From Diadema setosum (lineage: Eukaryota > Echinodermata > Echinoidea > Diadematoida > Diadematidae), in the NCBI RefSeq assembly GCF_964275005.1, contig NC_092706.1, positions 12,009,846 to 12,073,845 of the forward strand: a stretch of 64,000 bases of DNA, read 5' to 3'. This document shows, piece by piece, positions 13,401-22,950 of the stretch. The position numbers and the translations under genes were made by a program. Under the pieces are notes generated by a model, which saw only the letters and a list, made by a program, of their open reading frames with translations, was not told where the DNA came from and made no database searches. Position 1 is the first letter of the stretch, and the number at the start of each line of letters is the position of its first letter.

Positions 13401-16400
13401 TCTTTGTTTGTATGTGTGTTTGTTTTTATTCTTACAAACCTCTCCTGGTTGTCAAAATAATGGAAAGTATCTTCATGCAACGACAATTCATATTTTTAAT
13501 TTCGTTGCGTCAGTCACTGATTAATCAATTTCTGCAGCATAATGATAATTAAACTTGCTATTGTTTTTGCATAATATTCTCTTCAACAGAAAAAAAAAAA
13601 GATACGGTGAAGACGACATCTTCGCTAAGCAGTTTAGCAACATTAAAGATTCATTACACTGTGTCTATACAGCTCTCGTCTCACTATCCACATTTAAGCC
13701 GCGCATCTGCGCATCGTCGAGACAGGCATTTAATTCTCATTCTTCAAAATCACGTTGATATATCCCCGACTATGTTACTCCGGTATATATAACTGATATA
13801 TACATGAAGCTGAGAGCTCCAAGAAGTACAAGGTAGCGCGCGCGCTATACGACGCATACTACAAAATCCCCGTTCCCGTGTTTCTAACTGACCTGACATG
13901 ATGAATGGGTGCATTTCTTCAGCGCTGTAGATGCCGGCCTCGGTGGCGAGACGCGCCGCCTCGTCGAAGGCCTTCCGCATCTTGTCGAACATCGCCCACC
14001 ACGTGTTCCTAGCTGCCTCCTGTTTCTCTGGGTCTGTGGAGTCGTAGTACTCAATCAGGTGCTTCGTGATCGGCTGCAGGGTGTAGACGGGCGGCACGGC
14101 GTTCGTATCCTGCAGGTACCACTTCTTGACGAGGTCGACCACATCTGCATCGACGACGTCGGCATGCTCTAACATGATCCCCAAGAGCTTTTCGAAAGTT
14201 GTGGATTCGACGTTGGCATTAAGAGGACGGTAACCGTATTTGTCGCCGAGGAAACCCTTTCAAAGAAATAAAAATCAAGTGATTTATATTTGATTTACTT
14301 CATGGAATAATCTACTGGCAATTATAATTGGGGGTAATTTCAGTCGAACATTTTGCTTTGGAACCGGGCGCATTCCAGTAAAGTTTACGTTTGAAAGCTT
14401 CTTCTACAAATACTCACCACGAGATAGGGACCCTGCGACATGCGCTTACATCGGTCTATTTCGGCGAGGCAGAGAGCGGAGGTCAAGTGGTCAGCCGTGG
14501 CGCTGTCTCGCACGCCCCACCTCATGTCCACCACCTCGAATTCGAGTCCCCGCGTCTGGCAGAATCGCCGCAGTTCCGGGAACACTTCTCGGATCAGCTT
14601 GTTCCTCTCCTCTTTCATATCTGCGACAAATCATGCGATGATACAAAGCCGTACATAGTATTCCATAATGTAATAATGTACAGGGCATGGATTTACTCAA
14701 TTCGTGCCTTTCTTGTATATCTGGCCCGATGGTCATCCACCTTTACAAAGTTGTATCAGTGAGTATTTTGCTACGCATTACTTCAATTTGTGGCAGCATT
14801 CCAATAAGACCCATGAATGATGAAGTTGGTCTTTGTCACCCAAGCTTGCCGCTTCAGTATTTCCATTGCTCTACGAGATGACCCTGTCATTATCATCACC
14901 ACCCCAGCATCGGTAGGTATTCTTTAAAAGGGACTGTACAGCACTGGTTGAGGTGGGGATTCATGTTTTGAACATTCCTAAGTAAGAAAATGAGAAACCT
15001 CTCATGAAATACGAAAGAACATGTAATTTTAAGAAGGATTTAACGTTTATTTGATGAAAATTGGTTTTGAAATGGTTGACATATCAAAACAAGAGACCCG
15101 CGGGTCTAGCGCTCACCTGAGTATCGCAAGTTCACCTTTCACGCAGTCACTAATCTAAATTATTCACAGCTCTACTAACATTTGACTAGGCATTCTCAAG
15201 TAGAAGATGAAAATGTACAATAAGGGCCCAAATTTTTAAGATTCCTTAATTTGGGGGGATTGGGGCCCCCTGGGGCCCTCTGGGTGGGGCATGGTGCCCA
15301 TTTTGATAAATTGAGATCCTGACCCCCTAAGGATGTTACCTGCCAAGTTTGACGAAAATCCAATATAATAAGGTTTTCAGGAAGAAGATGAAAATGCACA
15401 ATTCAGGCCCCCATTTGGACCTTCCCACCCCCCCCCCCCGCCCCCACAAGAGGCACCCCTGGATCTGCTATGAACAAACTTGAAACTACAGTCATTAATG
15501 TACTCACTCATAGTATTATCTTAGCTCTATAACTTCTGATTCTAGAGAAGATTTTTAAAGATTCCTTTAAAATTCCGTGAATTTTGGGGGTTTGGGGCAC
15601 CTCTGGGGCCCCCCCCCCCCTGGGTGGGGCATGGGGCCCATTTAAAAAAAAAATTGAGATCCTAACCCCCTAGGGATGCTACCTGCCAAGTTTGGTGAAA
15701 ATGGGTCATGGAGTTCTCAAGAAGAAGATGAAAATGTACAATTTAGGCCCCATTAGGACCCCTCCCCACCCCTCTCCCCTGGGTCCCAAGGGGGCACCCC
15801 TGATTCTGCCATGAACAAACTTGAAACTACAGTCATCAACGTACTAACTCATAGTATTAACTTAGCTCTATCACTTCTGGTTCTAGAGAAAAAGATTTTT
15901 ACAGATTCCTTAATTTTTTGGGGGGGGGTTGGGCCCCCTGGGGGCCCCCTGGGTGGGGCATGGTGCCCATTTTGACAAATTGAGTTCCTAACCCCCTAGG
16001 GATGCTACATGCCAAGTTTGATGAAAATCGGTCTTGGGGTTTTCAAGAAGAAGATGAAAATGTAAAAAGTTTACGCACGACGCACGACGCACGACGCACG
16101 ACGGACGACGGACGAAGGGCGATCGCAATAGCTCACTTGAGCCTTTGGCTGAGGTGAGCTAAAAAGTGATTATAATAAAAGGCGACAGGCCACGCCTTTT
16201 ATTAGGATCTCTTTGTTTTACCTTGTTTTTGGATATCTTAGCCATTTCAAAACCGATTTTCATCAACTAAACTGTTGATACCCTTTAGAATTGCATGATC
16301 TTTGACATCTCAAAGAGTGGTTTCTGAATACTCACAACCAGAACAGTACACATCCTTTAAATTCATACACCTTGGTCGAGAAGGGAATTGTTAGTGATTA

Positions 16401-17180
16401 AAGGAACATCTTGTCCAATGACGTAAGCATTAAAAATTAATAGATATCAGGCTGTGACGCGAACTTTCCTCTAGTAATCATTCAACAAATGAATATCTTT
16501 CACACTAACCTGTCCCACATATCCACAGTTGTGAATAACTACTTTCAGTGAATGTCAGCGGTTTAAAAAAGTAGGAAAAAACAACGACAACAAACGCAAA
16601 TACCCACGAAAAATACAGCACATATTGTGTAGAATCACAAATAGTGCACTACAACACAAAACGTATAAGAATCAGAGGAAAATCGAGTATGGTGTATTTT
16701 ATCTTGGTATTGGGTTCTTCATTGCCTCGCTGTGAGAAAAATGAAATCATTTTTTAATCAACATTAGAAATATTTCCTTCACAATAACTTATTTTCAAGT
16801 TCTTAACTTCTTGTGATAACATGGAAGTGACATCTACATGACTACAATGCATCTCTTTCAACATCGATGTAAATATTCCATATCTAATCAGCTATAAAAT
16901 GTAATGAACGAAACCAAATGAAACGTAACAATCTAAACAAGTAAACTAAATGACATCATGTAATAATAGCATCACAAGGGATGAAATACTATACTTCCAA
17001 GTTCAACCACGCTTGCGGATGTTGCGATCATTTTTCAACCAAGGACTAATTTGCGCCGTCTAAATTACCAGTGAAAGTAGAGCTCATAAAAATCCGCACG
17101 ATGTTGGATTCCTGCTCTGGCAAGTCCTCGGTCTCCCCCTGGACCAGCGCGCTGAATCCGGGCAGGCTTTCGTCCGCCAT
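1294..17180 (-). CDS. NWD1: NWD1-like NACHT and WD40 repeat protein, complete gene of 13 coding exons
   Basis: Exons in transcript order are 17180-17069, 14620-14418, 14256-13893, 13360-13213, 12468-12148, 11368-11131, 10324-8131, 7393-7131, 6560-6167, 5900-5727, 4073-3857, 3352-3083 and 1510-1294. They join in frame at GT-AG sites to 5115 nt, or 1704 residues plus TGA. Human NWD1 (1564 aa) and NWD2 (1742 aa) are of similar size. Residues 27-150 match the DUF4062-type start of the family (IFMSSTFTD, then VVDMRWGVR and GPYLVGFLGDKYGYR). The P-loop GVSGSGKTS lies at about 411-419 and the Walker B-like LLLLFDSIDQL at 501-511. WD40 repeats run from about 930 to 1640. Family knowledge: these are cytosolic STAND ATPases that oligomerise through NACHT. 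A specific partner cannot be read from sequence. The start is fixed by an in-frame TAA at 17228-17226. NWD2-like or pre-duplication orthology remains possible. Confidence 0.93.
1612..2547. mobile_element. Pearl/HINE-like tandem-core element in NWD1 intron 12
   Basis: Its ends are inverted copies of TGTCCCCGCCGRA (1612-1624 and 2535-2547, 12 of 13 matching). Inside are about five core units marked by GTAGCATT at 1626, 1785, 1943, 2101, 2258 and 2406, a spacing of 148-159 bp. These are followed by a GGAC/CACA-rich simple tract at about 2428-2500 and a unique right flank. Left flank, about 160-bp cores, tetranucleotide tract and right flank is the plan described for pearl elements of bivalves and Tsp elements of sea urchins, which others grouped with Helitron-related HINEs. 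No coding capacity. Family assignment is by structure only. Confidence 0.75.
1685..2312 (+). promoter_or_regulatory. Repeated perfect DR1 nuclear-receptor motifs
   Basis: AGGTCAAAGGTCA, a perfect direct repeat with one-base spacing, occurs at 1685-1697, 1827-1839, 1985-1997, 2142-2154, 2287-2299 and 2300-2312. In the last cluster four AGGTCA half-sites lie within 26 bp. DR1 is the classic site of HNF4 and RXR-type receptors. Whether any is bound in vivo is not known. Confidence 0.6.
3083..3352 (-). CDS. NWD1: NWD1-like exon 12, last WD40 repeats
   Basis: Residues 1543-1633. It holds LEGHNHAIMDLHIS and LLTASRDCTLKAWHL. A weaker blade ends TILLLDLLLQDADR. The donor is AG|gtaata, phase 2. Confidence 0.92.
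3353..3856. other. NWD1 intron 11, nothing notable
   Basis: A plus-strand open frame runs through exon 12 antisense into this intron, but it has no protein-like composition. I see no repeat or RNA gene. Confidence 0.5.
3857..4073 (-). CDS. NWD1: NWD1-like exon 11, WD40 repeats
   Basis: Residues 1471-1543. It holds RYAATGIGNTCLLWSLQG and IVSGSHTGQNQLHVWNF. The donor CA|gtgagt creates a split His codon completed by exon 12, giving the usual His before the next LEGH blade start. Confidence 0.91.
4074..5026. repeat. TA microsatellites in NWD1 intron 10
   Basis: Two TA tracts (about 4127-4162 and 4398-4450) with TATG/TACA-rich shoulders occupy much of this part. The rest is AT-rich unique sequence with a poly(A) run near 4780. 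Confidence 0.8.
5027..5416. mobile_element. Palindromic TTAA MITE, family A, copy 1
   Basis: It is bounded by TTAAAGGGAT and ATCCCTTTAA. The left half (TATAGTTTTGGCTGAGACC) is mirrored by the right half. The centre is near-palindromic, around GTGGGACCCAC. About 390 bp, no open frame of note. Six copies occur in the window. Confidence 0.85.
5457..5615. mobile_element. Short foldback MITE, family D, copy 1, ending in a C-tract
   Basis: The left end GGGGCATTTCATGAAGCATT is mirrored by a right end with CTTCATAAAATCCCCC. It carries paired TTTGTCGGAT/ATCTGACGAAA segments. A second copy is at 39888-40035. Confidence 0.75.
5727..5900 (-). CDS. NWD1: NWD1-like exon 10, WD40 repeat
   Basis: Residues 1413-1471. 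One blade: GHEGSVELVD, then IVSGDSTGMLRIWNYDTGE, and the start of the next. The donor is G|gtcagt. The split Gly codon joins to GRYAATG in exon 11. Confidence 0.93.
5937..6045 (+). mobile_element. Fragment of MITE family C in NWD1 intron 9
   Basis: It shares GAATTTTCAAAGTTTTGGTG and the following GGATGAGAAGACTA with the interior of the complete element at 40867-41266. Both ends are missing. Confidence 0.65.
6167..6560 (-). CDS. NWD1: NWD1-like exon 9, WD40 repeats
   Basis: Residues 1282-1413. It holds VTSGKEDSVKFWNF, VVRVWDLDQ and VTGSKDMMVKVLKLD. The last of these has Leu-Lys-Leu-Asp in place of the usual Trp-Asp, a degenerate blade. Phase 0 in, phase 1 out at G|gtatgt. Confidence 0.94.
6561..7130. 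other. NWD1 intron 8
   Basis: It contains a GA dinucleotide run at about 6589-6612. Otherwise it is unique AT-rich sequence with no supported feature. Confidence 0.5.
7131..7393 (-). CDS. NWD1: NWD1-like exon 8, WD40 repeats
   Basis: Residues 1194-1281. The exon starts inside a blade (GHEGNITCLWY). It carries SGSKDDCLKVWDLN and YTASNDKSAKVWDYR, two textbook WD strand-d endings. Phase 1 in, phase 0 out. Confidence 0.94.
7394..8130. other. NWD1 intron 7, nothing notable
   Basis: Unique AT-rich sequence with a short local duplication, TAAACTAAGTGTA, around 7830 and 7862. No repeat element or RNA gene recognised. Confidence 0.5.
8131..10324 (-). CDS. NWD1: NWD1-like exon 7, rest of NACHT, helical region and first WD40 repeats
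   Basis: This single 2194-nt exon encodes residues 463-1193. In order it holds the Walker B-like LLLLFDSIDQL, then VVSMLPKEH (sensor-1 region) and the winged-helix and helical part. WD40 blades begin near SLAGHPSRVEAV, at about residue 933. Two recognisable Trp-Asp strand ends are NVWDVATAE and VRVWDIEQ. Long overlapping plus-strand frames here are antisense shadows. The donor is CAT G|gtacgt. Confidence 0.95.
10325..11130. other. NWD1 intron 6
   Basis: Mostly unique sequence. A TA microsatellite lies at about 11024-11052, 70 bp from the P-loop exon. A local inverted repeat lies around 10920-10985 (GAAGAGCTTGCTTCCAAAAG with CTTTTTGGAAGCAAACTCTTC). Confidence 0.55.
11131..11368 (-). CDS. NWD1: NWD1-like exon 6, NACHT P-loop
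   Basis: Residues 383-462. It begins DFHGREEVL and carries the full Walker A GVSGSGKTS, with the invariant Lys and Thr. It continues VLRFLGTSARSSS, a segment typical of NWD and TEP1-type NACHT domains. It ends CAG|gtttgt in phase 0. Confidence 0.95.
11911..12096. mobile_element. Small element with degenerate telomere-like repeats in NWD1 intron 5
   Basis: About 100 bp of variant CCCTAA units (CCTGACCCTAATCC and similar) at 11925-12020 is followed by a G-tract (about 12049-12070). AGGGCAAATACCCC on the left pairs with an inverted GGGGGTAATTGCCCT on the right. The flanking inverted repeats suggest a mobile unit, not a chance telomeric patch. Confidence 0.65.
12148..12468 (-). CDS. NWD1: NWD1-like exon 5, linker before NACHT
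   Basis: Residues 276-383. It holds YTVPWSVNGLDP and a helical stretch with CPEHASYLAEM, as in the family segment that leads into the NACHT P-loop. It ends SKTKC plus a split Lys codon at AA|gtgagt. Confidence 0.92.
12469..13212. other. NWD1 intron 4, nothing notable
   Basis: Unique AT-rich sequence. A 144-codon plus-strand frame at 12687-13121 has no protein-like composition and no family match. Confidence 0.5.
13213..13360 (-). CDS. NWD1: NWD1-like exon 4
   Basis: Residues 227-275, between the DUF4062-like part and NACHT. It includes SCLFFIREFTGLE. The acceptor has a clean ctttttcag tract and the donor is GA|gtacgt, phase 2. Confidence 0.9.
13361..13892. other. NWD1 intron 3, nothing notable
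   Basis: Unique AT-rich sequence with a poly(A) run near 13591-13601. No element recognised. Confidence 0.45.
13893..14256 (-). CDS. NWD1: NWD1-like exon 3
   Basis: Residues 106-226, starting GFLGDKYGYRPLN, the standard continuation of the family N-terminal domain. It also holds WYLQDTNAVPPVYTLQPI and an acidic-aromatic helix. It ends in phase 1 at a gtcagt donor. Confidence 0.93.
14418..14620 (-). CDS. NWD1: NWD1-like exon 2, DUF4062-like core
   Basis: Residues 38-105. The exon completes the split Asp codon of STFTD and continues MKEERNKLIREVFPEL. It then holds the family signature VVDMRWGVR and ends GPYLV in phase 0. Acceptor cgcag, donor GTG|gtgagt. Confidence 0.94.
14924..16365. mobile_element. 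MITE family A, copy 2, split by a larger insertion
   Basis: The left half (14924 to about 15090, TTAAAAGGGACTGTACAG) and right half (about 16161 to 16365, ending ACACATCCTTTAA) match the two arms of family A. They are separated by the element at 15091-16160. Lies in NWD1 intron 1. Confidence 0.8.
15091..16160 (+). mobile_element. Second pearl/HINE-like tandem-core element, nested in a MITE
   Basis: The left end has the palindrome AGACCCGCGGGTCT and GCTCACCTGAG. Three core units of roughly 360 bp follow, each with GATTCCTT.AATTT, a G/C-rich GGGCCCC block, CCTGCCAAGTTTG and GAAGAAGATGAAAATG. A GCACGAC/GGACGAC simple tract lies at 16074-16119. The right end folds as AGCTCACTTGAGCC with GGCTGAGGTGAGCT. 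Tandem cores, microsatellite and terminal hairpin fit HINE/pearl structure. A truncated inverted copy lies at 48226-48350. Confidence 0.75.
16470..16907. repeat. Dispersed direct repeat B, copy in NWD1 intron 1
   Basis: About 430 bp shared, in the same orientation, with 23338-23811. Shared blocks include CAACAAATGAATATCTTTCA, AATAGTGCACTAC, GGTGTATTTTATCTTG and TTTCAACATCGAT. The copies differ by many small changes. Family not recognised. Confidence 0.8.
17069..17180 (-). CDS. NWD1: NWD1-like exon 1, start codon and DUF4062 start
   Basis: This exon encodes residues 1-37, beginning MADESLPGF and ending in the strongly conserved MSSTFT just before the donor (G|gtaatt). The ATG context is gacaATGG. 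An in-frame TAA lies 48 nt upstream, so no longer N-terminus is possible without another spliced exon. A usable acceptor sits at 17234-17235 on the plus strand, which would make the transcribed exon 17233-17069. Confidence 0.9.
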
Positions 17181-18613
17181 TGTCTCTGTCTGTTGTCGTC
17201 CGTTGCTGATGAATCGAAAGTAGATTTACTTCCCTGTATCGGAGAGATCAAATAAATATAACTGAAGGCGTTATGATATATAGACTTTTTTATGCGCACC
17301 ATAAACACACTGCTTGTCCTTCATGAGTACAGAAACTACAATTAATTTGTCTGCAAGGTGAAAAATTGATGCATTGCAAATCGGATTTTGATAGTACTCC
17401 CACTTTTGTTGTACTAAGCAAAACACCTGCAATGCTTTGTTACCAGAGAACAAACCCTATAAATATTTCATACAGAGAAGTTTAGTATATTCTCTCATCG
17501 TAGGAGGAACCTTTCCAATATAACGTGACGCATTTGCAAATACTGAGCTCCGATTATTCGCAGTTAAAATGCGGATATGATATTAAATGATTGTGATTCC
17601 TCGTTGGCTTGGAAAGCCTCCAACTAACTGCCTGCCAGCATCTCCGTACCCAAAAGTACGGACAGTGGGGAAAATGAATCATCGGTGAATAATCGGGGTC
17701 ACTATATAAGAATCAACACATCCAGGGTACGAGCAAAGTTCTACCATATGCAGTGAACAGGAAATTAGAAGATTATGATATTTAAGAGATCAATATCGCA
17801 CCCTAACTTATGCAACATGAAAATTAGAGAGCACAGGGAATAACCATACTGTTGACACACAAACACATACAAATTGTACTTACACACAAGTAGTCATAAA
17901 AAAAAAAATATGCACGAGACTGCATAGATTATATAGGCCTACACATAATGAAATTTAAACACTAACATTGTCTGCGCTTTGCTTTGTTTTGTTTTGCGGG
18001 TGTATTTTTTCACACCTTTGAGTTTCGGCAAAAGGAAAGCTCAACCCCGAGGCGTTTCACGCTAGAAATAGACCAAGTCTTAGCTTTTAAACAGTTCCAT
18101 TCGGATGCAGCATTATACACATCCCACTGCGCTAATGAGATCTATAGAAAAGCAACACAATACAAGGCACACTGTAGCTCCTTGCCTATATTTCACACCA
18201 ATTCCCATCCGATTACAGATACATCCACTTTTATTCTAGTATTGTCAGGAATATTCTTTACAGAATTCGTCATTCGTTTTCAGGCGACTCATGAACGAAA
18301 TCTGCAGCATGGAGAAGGCGACTCTTATGTACTCGATCTTGTTCCTCATTAAACATAATCAAGTATGTAGTTCAGCCTTGCGGTTCAGGCAGTGGCCAGC
18401 GTACGATCATCCCTGTAATCATTTCTATTATTTTGAAAAATATAACAGTATTAGATAAAAAATTGAGAATTTGAAGATTCTATTCTCATAACATGAGAAG
18501 CATAAAATGAGAAGCATTTCATAATAACATTAAAGACAGAGTGAATATCTCTTCTAAAAACTCTCTCTCCCTCTCCAGATTACCTCTACCTCTATTATGC
18601 CTGTATAAAGTCA
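17181..18613. other. Spacer or 5' UTR intron of the NWD1-like gene
   Basis: AT-rich unique sequence. An acceptor (gatacag) at 17235-17234 would begin the coding exon. No repeat element recognised. Confidence 0.5.
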
Positions 18614-19007
18614 TTAAAGGGATTGTATAGTTTTGGTTGAGACCTAATTTTAGGTTTCTAACATTTTTGGTGAGATAATGAGAAACCTTTGATGAAATAT
18701 GAAAGAAAATGTAATTCTATGAGGAATCCAACGTTTATTTGATGAAAATTGGTTTTGAAATGGCAGAGATATCCAAAAAAGAGCGATTCTAATAAAGTGT
18801 GGGACCCACACTTATTACAACCGCTTTTTACCTTGTTTTTGGACTTGATGTTTCAGTCATTCCAAACCCGATTTTCATCAAATAAACATTGAATTCCTCT
18901 TAAAATGGTATGCTCAGCTCTGTACCATATCATAAGTGTTTCTTGGTATCTCGCCAAAAGTTAAAAGCCCAATTCTCATCTCCACCAATACTGTACCATC
19001 ACTTTAA
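18614..19007. mobile_element. MITE family A, copy 3
   Basis: TTAAAGGGATTGTATAGTTT on the left, CTGTACCATCACTTTAA on the right, 394 bp. The central GTGTGGGACCCACACTT palindrome is intact. It is the copy closest to copy 1 by eye. Confidence 0.88.
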
Positions 19008-19053
19008 ATATCCAGTCGGGTGTCTGTGTATACGTCTAAGTCTTCATGCATGT

Positions 19054-19200
19054 TTGACAGAAAGATCCGTCTGTCCGGAGGAGTCTTTTTTTTTTTTTTT
19101 TTTTTTTTTACGTTATCGCTCTCAGGGGATCCGTGAAGCCAGACGCAGTCTCCGCGGAACATATTCCCAACGACCAGATACAGACAGATCTTTCGGTCAA
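19054..19200. mobile_element. MITE family E, copy 1
   Basis: Terminal inverted repeats TTGACAGAAAGATCCGTCTG and CAGACAGATCTTTCGGTCAA enclose about 110 bp. The interior holds a T-tract and the GGATCCGTGAAGCCAGACGC block found in the copies near 61 kb. Confidence 0.8.
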
Positions 19201-19591
19201 GCATGTTTGTTGCTTGCTCCTCTTCAGAACATGGGCATCTCTTGACATAGCACTGTAGCAGGACATAGCATTCTCGTAACGATGTACGAGTACTATAACA
19301 TGGCATAAGAAGTATACCAACGGTATATTCTCGCATTACCACGGAGCTGCAGAAAACAAACTACCAATATAGGCCTACCACATAATAAAACTCACCTACA
19401 ATGTCGATGTCACCCTATATACACCTGTACCGCAGCTTTATTACGCTTAGAGGTGGGCTCCCATCTGTAATGGTGAACGATCGATAACGAAACGCTACGA
19501 CCGTCAGAATTACAAGGTGCCCACACCTAGCTCGAAGGAGAAGAACATGGCCCTTCGTAAGCGAAGAAATACAGCGGTGACTGTCTCCTAC

Positions 19592-19910
19592 CTGAACATC
19601 TGACGGTTTCGAAATCTCCACCTGTCGGCAGGTACTTCAATACAGCAGACTAGCCAGTGCAACTGCGGCATGTAGAGCTGTGTCATCGACTGAGCTGCAA
19701 TGAAGAGCCCGAGGGGTATATTGGCTGGAGACGGAACGCTGTACATAATTATGTACGTGCACCCTATAGCTCAGCCAACACTGGTTCAGCTCGATGAGTG
19801 AGTGTGGAGGACGCTCACAATGCGTGTGCAGTCCTATTGTTTACGCCGTCGTTACGTGGAGGCGCCCTCGCAGCTGCTGCTGTCGCGGCTTATGGCTGGA
19901 AGTATATTCC
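19592..19910 (-). promoter_or_regulatory. NWD1: Candidate promoter and non-coding first exon of the NWD1-like gene
   Basis: The region is distinctly richer in G, C and CpG than its surroundings. A strong minus-strand donor, GTTCAG|gtaggag, ends an exon at 19592. Spliced to the acceptor at 17235-17234 it would give a 5' UTR leading to the ATG at 17180. The transcription start is not determinable by eye and no TATA box is obvious. Confidence 0.4.
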
Positions 19911-19961
19911 TGGGCGAGCTTTGCTTTTTCTCAACCACAGGATATGAGTAATATACACTAG

Positions 19962-20215
<254 letters not shown>

Positions 20216-21109
20216 CATACATTGTTAAAAAAAAAAAAAACACACACACTCAATTACAGTTACGTACTCACAAACAAATTTACCAAAGATACATTTATAC
20301 ACAAACAAATTAAAATATGCAATACATATATTTCATTTCAAAACATACCTTATTATCAAAATAATACAACTTCATCTCATTCTATTATTTTCATTCTTTA
20401 CGTTTTATATAAATCATTCTCGTAAAACCTTTGTCTCTCTCTCCCTCCCTCCCTCTCTCTCTATCTTCTCTCTCTCTCTCTCTCTGCCTCCCCCCTGCTT
20501 TTCTTATACCTTTCTTTTACTCCATTATAGTTTATATATTTACTCCAATATATATTATATAAAGTGGCATAGGAAGTGAGAAAGGAAGGAGAATCGGTGC
20601 GTAGCTTGTATATAGAAATATATACCAATAATATATATATATATACATGTATATGTGTATAAACAATATATATACATATATATATATATAAATTCAATGT
20701 GTTGTAATCTGGATCGAAACTGCGTGTTTTTGAAGGATCACTGCTGTGTTTTTCCGAGACTTTACGTATCAGCGGCAAAAAATAATTGGGAAAAACTGTA
20801 TGATTAGTATGCATTGTATATAAATAGTTTGACTTTCATCATTTTACATTGTTTGTTGTATCGTATCATTTCCATGAAACATTTTTTTGCAAACCATCGT
20901 AATACTATTTTAAAAGACTCGAAGTTCATCTCTGTGTTAAAATCAAGACAGTCCACGTGACTTTATACGACTGTATACTGTCTTCATGATCTCACGAAAG
21001 ACGAAAATTGGATGGAAGCTACATTTTATAACACTTTCAAAGATAGCAATTAGTTATGATGTTAAAGCCTCACAAGCTTCCAATTTAGTTTACAAGTGCA
21101 ATTGCTTAT
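20216..21109. other. AT-rich spacer with TC and TA tracts
   Basis: It contains a TC-rich tract (about 20429-20487) and a TA-rich patch (about 20628-20690). No gene or element recognised. Confidence 0.5.
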
Positions 21110-21485
21110 TTAAAGAGACGGTATATAGTAATTTGGTTGAGACAGGGGATTCAGATTTTAACATTTTGCGAGATGATTATATAGAAACCACTTATGAAAC
21201 ATTATAGAGCATATAATTCTGAGAGGAATTAAAAGTTTATTAGATGAGAATCGGTTTTTGAAATATCAATAAGAAAAGAGGTTGGTTACACCTTTTATTA
21301 GGACTTCTTTGTTTTTGGATATCTCAGCCATTTCAAAACAAATTTTCACCAAATTAACTTTGAATTCCTTTTATAGAATGGTATGCTCTTTCATATCATA
21401 AGAGGTTTCTCATTATCTCACAAAGAAAGTTGCAAACCTGAAGTGCCATGTGAACCTAAACTACATCATTATACCATTCCTTTCA
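21110..21485. mobile_element. MITE family A, copy 4, diverged
   Basis: The left end TTAAAGAGACGGTATATAG and the right end TATACCATTCCTTTCAA are recognisable. The middle has lost the GTGGGACCCAC centre. It is the most diverged complete copy, suggesting greater age. Confidence 0.75.
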
Positions 21486-22085
21486 ACTTTAATCTTTATA
21501 GAATTGACCAGTCCAGAAAGAAGAATTTGCCTTTCTCACATCATCTTTATCTGAAGACTTAATGTATTAGCAGTATGGTTGCCAAAACAAAATAATATTC
21601 TTATGTGTTTGGGTGTTGTAGTTTATCTATTTTTCAACAAACCTTATGGGAAGGTGGAGATTTTTCTACTTTTTATATTTTTTCTTCTTTTTAAATATCG
21701 AACATAATTTCATACCATGAGTTAGATAAATTTGCTAATTCTTTTCTTTGAATGAACCATAAATTACAGCCCTATAATTAAATGCTGTATTCGACCTGCT
21801 ACATTGACACCATGAGCCTGCAGGGGCCCCTGCATGGACTGCTGAACGTGTCTGTCTGTGTGTGTGGGGGGGGGGGGGAGGGGGGGCTGGGGGTGGGGGT
21901 GGTGGGCCTCTGGAGGTCGCTACCCCCTTCCATCCAGAGACTAAAAAGTTCTCCTATCGATTGATCGATGGACTGGGTCAAGGATCGACCCCGTCGGAGG
22001 CCTCTCCCCCCCCCCCCCGGCCCCCCCCCCCATCCACCCCAACACACACATGTACATAACTTGATAAGACTTCCGCGACCCCTGC
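21486..22085. repeat. Spacer with mirrored G-rich and C-rich tracts
   Basis: AT-rich unique sequence, then G-rich 21865-21905 and C-rich 22005-22035 tracts that make an imperfect inverted repeat. The flanks TGTGTGTGGGGG and CCCCAACACACAC are also mirrored. Confidence 0.6.
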
Positions 22086-22087
22086 AA

Positions 22088-22111
22088 AAAAAAAATGATA
22101 ATAATAATAAC

Positions 22112-22146
<35 letters not shown>

Positions 22147-22196
22147 TAATAATAATAATAATAATAATGATAATAATAATAATAATAATAATAAAA
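22088..22196 (+). repeat. AAT trinucleotide microsatellite
   Basis: About 105 bp of AAT with occasional GAT. An open frame through it would encode poly-Asn, but it is not a gene. Confidence 0.95.
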
Positions 22197-22539
22197 TTGA
22201 ATGGGACGCTGTTAGAGGAACTTACTTATACACTAATGTTTTGTAATCAATTCTTTATAGTCTTTATACACTAATGTCTTGTAATCAATTCTTTATAGTC
22301 GTGATAAAATGTCAAGTGTCCTACACAGAAGAACAGAAATAGAGACCATATTGCATCATAGATTGAAATTTTCGAAGATAGAGTAAGATTTAATCTTCTG
22401 CAAATTTAAGAGATAGATTGTTGCGGTCGAATGCGCTATCTAACCTGCTTACGCTCTTAATCTGTTCTGCTCAAGATTCAGAAAAATTTTTTGGGAAAAA
22501 AGTTCCGCCATCATCAGACCATTTTCTTTTCTCTATAAT

Positions 22540-22950
22540 ATAATAAAGGGTGATGTCGTTGTTCCGAAGGTTCGTTATTCCCCGAAACACACAGATTCCC
22601 CAGTATTATATCTACAGGTACTTGTTCGTTAACCAATATATTAAAAAAAGGGTTAGTTAATCCGAACATTATGTGCATGGCGTTATTCCGAAGGTTCATT
22701 GATCCGAAAATGGAGAGAAGCTCATACGAACGAACCGTCGGAATTACGAAACTTATTCTTATTTCTTTTTCTCGGATTAACAAACCTTCGGAATCACGAA
22801 CTTTATTTCATTTTTTTTTTTCGGATTAATGATCCTTCGGAGAAACGAACATTATTTCACTTTCAGAATTACGAAACTTTGGAATAACGACCCTTACTTC
22901 AGTTTTGTTTTTGGATTAACGAACTTTCGAATCAAAGAACTGTGAACCAA
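22540..22950. mobile_element. Cluster of short inverted units, family K
   Basis: Repeated motifs of the form CGAAGGTTCGTTATTCC, TCGGATTAACAAACCTTCGG and CGGATTAATGATCCTTCGG alternate in both orientations over about 400 bp. Such GTTATTCCGAAGG units are known as abundant short repeats in several marine invertebrates. Exact boundaries are unclear. Confidence 0.6.

Noticed and set aside
21968-22246. Open frame with a poly-Asn run
   Set aside because: Produced by reading an AAT microsatellite; flanks are also simple repeats.
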